From Sphingomonas sp. Leaf21 (lineage in GTDB: Bacteria > Pseudomonadota > Alphaproteobacteria > Sphingomonadales > Sphingomonadaceae): DNA of 64,000 nucleotides. Below, in pieces: positions 57,615 through 64,000 of the stretch. The notes beneath the pieces were generated by a model. That model had not been told where the DNA came from, searched no databases, and saw nothing but the letters and a program-made list of their open reading frames with translations. Made by a program: the position numbers and the translations under genes. The DNA lies in the NCBI RefSeq assembly GCF_916858675.1, contig NZ_CAKASM010000010.1, positions 1-64,000 on the forward strand. Direction: 5' to 3'. Each line of letters starts with the position of its first letter. Positions within the stretch are counted from its first letter, which is position 1.

Positions 57615-60340
57615 CAGAACCGGACCAGCCCGCCGATGTAGAAAGCCCGCCCGTTGTCGATCTCCTCGCGCAGCAGCCCGTATCCCGGTCCGAACAGGCG
57701 CTGCGGCCGGAAGTCGGTCAGGTTCTTGCCCTGCGCCACGATGGTCAGGTGGCGGTTCACCCTCAACCGGACCTGCGCGTCGAACAGGTCGCTCGCGGCG
57801 TAGACGCGGTCCTGCAACGGGTCCGTGGTCGATACCGAGAAGAGGATCGGAGACAGGTGGTTCCACGCGCCCTGAAGCTGGAGCGGGCCGGTGGTGTAGA
57901 ACAGCTTGACGTTGGCTACCGTGTTCGCGCTTTCGAACAGGTTGGTCAGGCGGCGCGTCGTCACCCGATCCGCCAGCGTGATGGTCGGCGGGGTCGGGTC
58001 GAGCAGCGTGACGTTGGCGGACAGGCCAAACCCATCGAGCGGCCTCGGCAGGAAGCGCATCCGCGACACGACCGCGTTCAGCTCGATGCCCTTCACCCGG
58101 CTGCTGGACGCGTTGACCGGCTGGATCCGGGTGACGAGCGTCGGCAGACCATCGACGGTTTCGGTCGCCTGGTTGCGGACCGTCAATATTTCGTTGCGGA
58201 TGTCCTTCAGGAACATCCCCGCCGAGAACAGGATGTCACGATTGGCGTAGAATTCGACGCTGACGTCGTAATTGTCGGCGATACGTGGCTTCAGGCCGGG
58301 ATTGCCGCTGGTGATCGTACGTCCGCCGCCATCGGTCTGGCCGGCGATCGATACGACTTCGCGTGCGGCGAGGTCGTCGTAATTGGGACGGCCAAGCGTC
58401 CGGCTTGCCGCCGCGCGCACCTTCAACTGATCGGTCACGTTCCAGTTGGCCTGCGCCGAGGGCAGCCAATAGCCGTAACGCTGGCCCTGCTGCGCATAGG
58501 TATAAGTGGTGACGGCGTTCCTCGTGGCGCCCGATACCGAACCGGTCCGCAGATCGGTATGTTCGTACCGCACGCCAGCCGTCAGTTCGACGGCGTCGGT
58601 CGCGAACCGTCCCATCGCATAGGCGGCGACGATATCCTCGCCCAAGTTGTAATCGGGGGTCAGGCTACCTGCTGAATTGGCGCTGTTGGGCGTGAAGCCC
58701 GCCGCGTTCGCGGCATAGAAGGTGGCTGCGGCTTTGGGATCGACGAACAGCATCGGTTGTCCGCCGCTGTTGTACGGCGAATAGCGGGCATCGGCATCAT
58801 CGACCGACGACAGCAGGTAATTGCTCGCGCCGAGCGGGCGATAATTAAGGACGGTATAGTCGTACCGACGCTTGAGGAACCGGCCATAGGCACCCGTCTG
58901 GATGCCGAACCCGCGATCCTCCGCCTGATTGTTGACGCCCAGATTGCCCTGCGCGGTCAGCGCGCGTTCGCGGTTGTCGTCGGTCGCCGTGCCATATTCG
59001 AACTGGCGATAGTTGGCGGGGTCGAAGGCGTAGCCGGCATTGACTGGCGTGAACCGCGTGAAGTCGCCCGGCTTGATCGTATAGGCATAGGCCAGGCTGT
59101 TGGTGTTCGCGATCCGGTAAGTCGCGAAGGTCGCATTCTGCCGATAGGTGGAGATGGCGTAGTTGACGCCGAGATCGGCGTGGATGCCGCTGCCCGGCGA
59201 TAGTTCGGCATGGAAATCGCCGTAGCGGACGCGGCGTTGCTGGGCATATCCAGCAAGATCGACCTGCGCATTGGCGTTCGACACCAATCCACCGGCCGCA
59301 GTGACATTGCTGAAATTGGTGTAGCGGTTGGTCGCGATGGTCACACCCGTATTGGCGATAATCGCGTTGGACTGGCGCTCCTCATCGTTCTTGTGCCGAA
59401 AATCGGCCAGCGTGAACGCTGCCCTGAACATTCGGTGGTCGTCGAATTCCAGCTTGCCGAACACGCCGTAACGCTGGCGAAGATTGTCATAATGAAGCCA
59501 GCGCCGACGATCCGGCGCGACCAGCGCGTTCGACACGTCGCTGGTCGGCGATACGAGGCGGCTGCCGGTCGTTGGATCGATGTAGAGATAATTGTCCGTC
59601 GCCGAGTTGAGTGAGGCGGAATCGCGACGGAAATAGCTGCCCGATACCACGGCGCCGAATTTCCCCTCCGGCCCGAAGGTGGTGGATGCGACGATCTCGG
59701 CCTGGCCGGACGGCGTTTCCTTGCCCCGCGTCCGTCCGAAATCATATTTGCCGATATCGAATCGCCCGCCCACGAACGGCTTGCCGCCCTTGTCGAACGC
59801 GCTACGCGTCCGCAGATTGGCTATACCGCCGATCGCGTTGCCGTTCATCGATGCGTTGACCGACTTGTAGACCTCGACCCGGTTGGCGAGCGACGAGGGG
59901 ATCACGTCGAGCGAGACGTTGCGCCGCCCCACTTCGTTTGCGGGCAGCGGCACGCCGTCGATCTGGACGAGGTTGTAATCGGCATTGAGGCCACGGATCG
60001 ACAGGAACTGCGCCTCGCCACGCGCATTGTTCTGGACCGTTGAGACGCCGGGTACGCGGGCCAGCGCCTCGCCCAGACCGAAGTCGGGAAGCGTGCCGAT
60101 CTCGTCGGCGCTAATGCTGTCCGAAATGACCGAAATGGTCCGCTTCGCCTCGATCTCACGCGCTGCCTGCAGGCGGGCGCCGGTGACGACGATGTCCTCG
60201 GCCTCGGCAACCGACGGTTGGGCTACGGTATCCGCCACTCGCTCGGGTGGCGTCTGCTGCGCCCGCGCCGCGCCGGCAAGCGGGATGCAGGACAGCGCGC
60301 TGGAAACGAGCAACAGGCTACGCAAGGCAATCGGCGTCAT
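57614..60340 (-). CDS. TonB-dependent outer-membrane receptor
   Basis: A 908-residue receptor. It has a signal peptide (LRSLLLVSSALSCIPLAGAA), a TonB box-like EDIVVTGARL near 50, a plug domain (DEIGTLPDFGLGEALARVPG then VSTVQNNARGEAQFLSIRGL) and a barrel ending GRAFYIGGLVRF. No STN domain is present, so it does not use FecI/FecR. GGGGGGA precedes ATG 60340. It is divergent from the DUF6528-MFS-ROK operon, a common order in sphingomonad carbohydrate uptake loci. Confidence 0.93.
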   Translation of the reverse strand: MTPIALRSLLLVSSALSCIPLAGAARAQQTPPERVADTVAQPSVAEAEDIVVTGARLQAAREIEAKRTISVISDSISADEIGTLPDFGLGEALARVPGVSTVQNNARGEAQFLSIRGLNADYNLVQIDGVPLPANEVGRRNVSLDVIPSSLANRVEVYKSVNASMNGNAIGGIANLRTRSAFDKGGKPFVGGRFDIGKYDFGRTRGKETPSGQAEIVASTTFGPEGKFGAVVSGSYFRRDSASLNSATDNYLYIDPTTGSRLVSPTSDVSNALVAPDRRRWLHYDNLRQRYGVFGKLEFDDHRMFRAAFTLADFRHKNDEERQSNAIIANTGVTIATNRYTNFSNVTAAGGLVSNANAQVDLAGYAQQRRVRYGDFHAELSPGSGIHADLGVNYAISTYRQNATFATYRIANTNSLAYAYTIKPGDFTRFTPVNAGYAFDPANYRQFEYGTATDDNRERALTAQGNLGVNNQAEDRGFGIQTGAYGRFLKRRYDYTVLNYRPLGASNYLLSSVDDADARYSPYNSGGQPMLFVDPKAAATFYAANAAGFTPNSANSAGSLTPDYNLGEDIVAAYAMGRFATDAVELTAGVRYEHTDLRTGSVSGATRNAVTTYTYAQQGQRYGYWLPSAQANWNVTDQLKVRAAASRTLGRPNYDDLAAREVVSIAGQTDGGGRTITSGNPGLKPRIADNYDVSVEFYANRDILFSAGMFLKDIRNEILTVRNQATETVDGLPTLVTRIQPVNASSSRVKGIELNAVVSRMRFLPRPLDGFGLSANVTLLDPTPPTITLADRVTTRRLTNLFESANTVANVKLFYTTGPLQLQGAWNHLSPILFSVSTTDPLQDRVYAASDLFDAQVRLRVNRHLTIVAQGKNLTDFRPQRLFGPGYGLLREEIDNGRAFYIGGLVRF

Positions 60341-60462
60341 GGTGGTATCCCCCCTAATCGAACAGCATCGAACGTGCTGGTACATTTAATCACTATAGGT
60401 GACATACTTATGACGGTAGATTAATCGTCTGGCAACGACCAGCAGACAGGATATGGATTCCT

Positions 60463-61359
60463 ATGTTTATCAAGATGATGACAGCTTTGTTATCCGTTGG
60501 ACCTTTGCCGACTCCGAGAATCGAAGCGCAGCGGCTTTATGCTTGCGGCGACGACCAGGTCCGCGAATACCGGATCGAGAATGGCCGACCGGTCGAAATA
60601 TGGCGGTGGAGCGCGGCCCAAGCGGCGGACCTGCCGGCGCGCTATCGCACGACGCTCCTTGCGCATATTGATGACTGCAAGCCGGTCGACGACACGCGCG
60701 GCATTCTGGTCACGGCGTCTACGGGGGGCGTGGTGCTGATCGACCGCGCAACCGGTCGGGTGACGTTCCGTGCAACCGCGCCGATGGCGCATTCCGCGGA
60801 TCTGCTACCCGGTGGCCTGATCGCGGTGGCCCTCTCGATCAACCCCGAAGGCGACCGGCTGGAGGTCTATGACCGGACCCGCAGCGAGACGCCGCTGGTG
60901 CGGTTGCCCCTGCCATCGGGTCATGGCGCTGTGTGGGACGCGACCCGTGCGCGTCTCTTCGTCCTGTCGCATGACCTGATCCAGGCCTTCGGCATTGCAG
61001 GCACGCGGTCCGAACCCGTCCTCGCCGAATCCGCACGCTGGACCTTGCCGGGACGCCGCGACGGCCACGACCTGTCACGCCGCCCCGATGGCCGCTATCT
61101 GGTGACCACCGACGACGGTGTCTGGACATTCGATCCGGAAGCGGGCGAACCGGCTACCGGCACCTATACCCCGTTGCCGGCGCTCAACCCGAAGTTGCGT
61201 GTCAAGGCGGTGGGAATGATGGGCGATCGACTGGCCTGGGTACAGGCGGAGGAGAGCTGATGGGCGAAGGGCTTCACGATCGCGCGGGTCAATGGCAGCG
61301 ACCCGGTACGGATGCCGGTGGAGGGGCTGCACCTCTACAAGGTCCGCTGGATCCGATGA
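60463..61359 (+). pseudogene. DUF6528-like propeller protein with a premature stop
   Basis: The first frame gives 265 residues: an N-terminal MFIKMMTALLSVGPL stretch that may be an export signal, then repeats of a beta-propeller type (YACGDDQVREYRIENGRPVE, TASTGGVVLIDRATGRVTFR, GHDLSRRPDGRYLVTTDDGV). TGA at 61258-61260 ends it, yet the same frame continues WAKGFTIARVNGSDPVRMPV and ends KVRWIR with TGA at 61359, which overlaps the transporter ATG. The intact gene therefore had 298 codons. The loss of about 32 residues would remove a propeller blade. The family resembles DUF6528, function unknown. Confidence 0.65.
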
Positions 61360-62540
61360 GCTGGCGCCGGACATGGGCGATGTACGGCATCGCCCATGTC
61401 GGGAAGAGCCTGTTGTGGACGGCGAGCGACCTGCTGACGCTGTATCTGCTGGTGTCGGTCTACAGGGTCAATCCGATTGTCGCCGGGGCGCTGTTTCTTG
61501 CCGGGCTGGCCGCCAATGCACTCGCCGATCTCGGCGTCGGCATCTGGCTGGAGCGCCATCCGCACCATGCCGCAAGGGTGGCCGGCGTCGCGCTGGTGCT
61601 CGCCGCGGCAAGCTTTCCGGCGACGGTGCTGCTCGCGCCATACGGCCTGGCCGTACTTCTCGGCGCAACGGTCGTGTTCCGTGTCACCTACGCCGGCTGC
61701 GACGTGCCGCACAACGCATTGATGACCCAGCTCGGGGACACCCCGGCGCGTGCCGCTTGGCTATCCCGGGTACGGACGGTCGGCACTGCGCTCGCTTCGA
61801 TATCTGCGGCTTCGGGCGTGAGTGGATCGGGTCGGGTCGCGACCGCGCATCTGCTGTGGGGCATTGCCGGTGCCGCGCTGCTGATCGGATCGACGATGCT
61901 GCCGCTGCTGAGCGCTTTTCCGTCCGCGTCGAAAAATCGACAGCGTGGCGCGGTGCGGTGGATCGGCCTGCCGCTGCGGTTCCTGGCCGCCAACGTGATC
62001 GGCATCGTCGCGCTGGGCGCACTCGCCAAGGCACTGCTTCACATGCCCGCCGGTCTGCCGTATGGCATGGCCCTAACGGCCGGTAAGGACACGACGATCC
62101 TCGTGCTGCTGATCGTCGGGCGGAGCGCTGCGGCGCTGATCCCGATACGTCTAGGATCATCACCACGCCACGGCCTGGCACTTCTGGCTGCTGCCTATCT
62201 CGCCGCCGGGATCGTCGCGGCCGGGTTCGCGTGGAGCGCGGCGCCGGCGATGCTGGTGCTGCTCGGCCTGGCAATGGGGACGACCAACCTGATCGGCTGG
62301 GCGCTCTTGCCAGCGCTGGCGCAGGGACCGCGCGGCTTTGGCGTCTACACCATGGCCTCCAAGCTCGCGCTGGGCGCGGCCGGCCTCGCGCTCGCCGGCG
62401 GGCTGGGACGTGTGCCGACCTTTACGCCCGATGCATTTGCGGGTTTTGCCGTCCTTGCCGGGCTCGCCTGCGCAGCCGCGGCACTGTTGGCGGTACAGCG
62501 CTTGACTTCGCTCCGGCGCGACGGCTTTGCAGTGCCATGA
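61356..62540 (+). CDS. MFS sugar transporter (GPH/melibiose-type)
   Basis: A 394-residue inner-membrane protein with about 11-12 helices. MSWRRTWAMYGIAHVGKSLL, FRVTYAGCDVPHNALMTQLG and LSRVRTVGTALASISA recall the GPH cation-symporter family that imports glycosides. ATG 61356 is chosen because it overlaps the upstream stop (ATGA) and begins the membrane domain; an open frame 32 codons longer is spurious. Its stop overlaps the ROK gene start (ATGA). It should move the substrate taken up by the TonB receptor into the cytoplasm. Confidence 0.85.
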   Translation: MSWRRTWAMYGIAHVGKSLLWTASDLLTLYLLVSVYRVNPIVAGALFLAGLAANALADLGVGIWLERHPHHAARVAGVALVLAAASFPATVLLAPYGLAVLLGATVVFRVTYAGCDVPHNALMTQLGDTPARAAWLSRVRTVGTALASISAASGVSGSGRVATAHLLWGIAGAALLIGSTMLPLLSAFPSASKNRQRGAVRWIGLPLRFLAANVIGIVALGALAKALLHMPAGLPYGMALTAGKDTTILVLLIVGRSAAALIPIRLGSSPRHGLALLAAAYLAAGIVAAGFAWSAAPAMLVLLGLAMGTTNLIGWALLPALAQGPRGFGVYTMASKLALGAAGLALAGGLGRVPTFTPDAFAGFAVLAGLACAAAALLAVQRLTSLRRDGFAVP

Positions 62541-63751
62541 CCGGCATCACCGCGGGCGATTACCCGACACGTTTCCTGCGCGCCGATGGATGGCGTACCG
62601 CGACCGAAAACGAAGGCGTCGTCATGGACCTACTGTCGCGGAGAGGTGGCGCAAGCCGGGCCGATCTGGCGCGGCTGACGGGACTCGCACCACATTCGAT
62701 CACCCGCCTTGTCGAACCGCTCCTGGTCCGCGGCCTGCTTAACGAAGCCGCACCGATCATCGCCGGTCGAGGAAAGCCGAGCGCCAAGCTAACGCTGAAC
62801 GGAGCCGCGGCATTTTCGGCTGGCGTATCGGTAATGACCGACGCGGTGTCGCTGGTGCTCCTGGATCTTGCCGGCACCATCGCCGCCAGCTGTAGCGCAC
62901 GGCTCGCCGACACCGCGATCGCTCCTGCCTGCGCGCAGATCCGGCAGATGCTCGATGCCGCCATCGCCGATACAGGCTGGGACCAGGCTGCGCTGGTCGG
63001 GATTGGATTCGGCGTCACCGGCTATTTCATCGGCGATGGCGCCCGGCTCAATCCGCCACGACTGCTCGATCCCTGGGCGCTGATCCCGCTCGACACGGTG
63101 TTGGCCGACGCGTTCGATAATAAGGTCTGGGTCGACAATGACGGGAACGTCGCGGCGCTGGGAGAAACCTCGCTTGGCCATGGCCGAACCACGGCAGACT
63201 TCGCCTATCTCTATTTCTCGGCGGGGTTCGGCGGGGGAGTCGTGGCTTCAGGCCGACCGCTCAGGGGGCGGAACGGCAATGCCGGCGAATTCGCGTCGAT
63301 TCTGCCGACCGGCTGGCCGCAGCCCAATCTGGAAACCTTGCGTGAGACCTTCGGGGCGGCAGGCGTGACTTATCACGATATTCATTCAATGCTCGACCGA
63401 TTCGATCCCGGTCATCCCGCGGTGGACGCATGGCTGGATACCGTAATGCCCTCGATAGACCTGATCGCATCTGCCATTTCCGCCACGCTCGATCCCGACA
63501 TGATCGTCTTGGGCGGGCGCCTGCCCGCGGTTCTGGCATCCCGCATGATCGAGCGCATCGCCCTTATCAACCCGGAACGCCGCGGCTTCCACCGGCCATC
63601 GCCACGGGTCGTGGCATCGGCGATCGACGGCGATGCCGCAGCCATTGGCGCTGCAACCCTTCCACTACGTGCAGCCTTTTTTGATCCGGTGAACAACGCT
63701 CGTTCTGAGGAAAAACATCAGCCTTCCTACCGTAAGTCTGTGTCAGACTAA
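62537..63751 (+). CDS. ROK-family regulator
   Basis: A 404-residue NagC/XylR-type protein. Residues 15-80 form a winged helix (NEGVVMDLLSRRGGASRADL then ARLTGLAPHSITRLVEPLLV), and the rest is the ROK fold: VGIGFGVTGYFIGDG, WVDNDGNVAALGETSLGHGR, YFSAGFGGGVVASGRPLRGR, GNAGEFASILP. The zinc-binding CxCGxxGC motif of sugar kinases and NagC is absent. It probably represses the divergent operons until a sugar ligand binds. The overlapping start (ATGA) couples it to the transporter. The C-terminal tail looks unusual and runs into LysR debris. Confidence 0.85.
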   Translation: MTGITAGDYPTRFLRADGWRTATENEGVVMDLLSRRGGASRADLARLTGLAPHSITRLVEPLLVRGLLNEAAPIIAGRGKPSAKLTLNGAAAFSAGVSVMTDAVSLVLLDLAGTIAASCSARLADTAIAPACAQIRQMLDAAIADTGWDQAALVGIGFGVTGYFIGDGARLNPPRLLDPWALIPLDTVLADAFDNKVWVDNDGNVAALGETSLGHGRTTADFAYLYFSAGFGGGVVASGRPLRGRNGNAGEFASILPTGWPQPNLETLRETFGAAGVTYHDIHSMLDRFDPGHPAVDAWLDTVMPSIDLIASAISATLDPDMIVLGGRLPAVLASRMIERIALINPERRGFHRPSPRVVASAIDGDAAAIGAATLPLRAAFFDPVNNARSEEKHQPSYRKSVSD

Positions 63752-63766
63752 TGTACAGCGGCCAGA

Positions 63767-64000
63767 TTAAGTGAGACGCGCACTTTGTTAATCGCTGATG
63801 CAGGGGGTAGAGATTGGAGGCTCAAGGTCGGGGAGAATACTTTGATGCACATGGTCGCTATCGGCGAAGGGATCACCCTCACGGCCGCCGCGGCCACGCA
63901 CGTGCCGTTTCCCGGCGTCGTCTTCCGGACGCAAGCCGGCGAGTCTGACGCGGCCGGATTCCGCGCGGTGTGGTCGCCGCGCAACCCTAGTCCTGCCCTC
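63767..64000 (+). pseudogene. LysR ligand-binding-domain fragment running off the window
   Basis: The frame from about 63767 reads RDWRLKVGENTLMHMVAIGE, GITLTAAAATHVPFPGVVFR then GFRAVWSPRNPSPAL to the last base. This is the end of a LysR effector domain. No DNA-binding domain lies upstream, because the ROK gene ends at 63751. It is therefore a truncated remnant, though its 3' end is outside the window. Confidence 0.55.

Noticed and set aside
61260..62540. Transporter start at 61260 with a 32-residue N-terminal extension
   Set aside because: The extension is the end of the propeller gene read in another frame; ATG 61356 overlaps that gene's true stop and begins the membrane domain.

Overview
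The window looks like a GC-rich alphaproteobacterial chromosome of the sphingomonad type (Sphingomonas or a close relative). This is inferred from the protein families and from the two TonB-dependent receptors, whose mature N-termini carry a DIVVTG-type box. No rRNA or tRNA gene was recognised, so the assignment rests on protein character alone.

Region 1 (0.5-15.6 kb) is an apparently intact tellurium-resistance-type (ter) stress locus. A long minus-strand block (10838 down to 1921) encodes a TerZ-like protein, a two-domain TerD/TerA protein, a DUF475/TerC-like membrane protein, two TerD/TerE proteins, and then a tightly overlapping metabolite module: TRSP-type phosphoribosyltransferase, HAD phosphatase, StiP/PELOTA phosphoribosyltransferase-like protein, CitE-like lyase and AIM24 protein. 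A TelA-like and an XpaC-like helical protein (plus strand) converge on its end. Diverging from its head is a 1508-residue superfamily 1 helicase with a C-terminal Vsr-like nuclease domain. This is the best candidate in the window for a poorly understood system: metal or stress sensing, synthesis of a nucleoside-like metabolite, and a DNA-processing effector.

Region 2 (16.0-27.6 kb) looks like a stress island between two tyrosine recombinase genes, the second frameshifted. It holds an extra groES-groEL pair, an HWE-type kinase and a receiver protein, an esterase fused to an antiporter remnant, a transglutaminase-like protein and several very small proteins. Two of the small proteins are paralogues of each other. 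A toxin-antitoxin-like pair follows at 27.9-28.6 kb.

Region 3 (29.1-35.4 kb) is a FecI/FecR-controlled TonB receptor overlapping a PAP2 acid phosphatase with an autotransporter-type repeat at its C-terminus, cut off by an IS3 remnant. Region 4 (37-40 kb) is a LysR-controlled dioxygenase, GST/glutaredoxin-like and DoxX cassette. Region 5 (40-53 kb) is a transposon graveyard (Tn3, IS481, IS110, IS256 and IS3 pieces) around an intact IclR regulator and three-part efflux pump, with broken aryl-alcohol and aldehyde dehydrogenase, formylglutathione hydrolase and LysR genes. This suggests a decayed aromatic or aldehyde catabolic region.

Region 6 (53.0-56.0 kb) is a three-gene two-component cluster. 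Region 7 (56.4-63.8 kb) is a second TonB receptor plus PAP2 phosphatase pair, divergent from a DUF6528-like, MFS, ROK-regulator operon. It reads as a carbohydrate or phosphorylated-substrate uptake locus, with a premature stop in the DUF6528-like gene. The window ends inside a LysR fragment.
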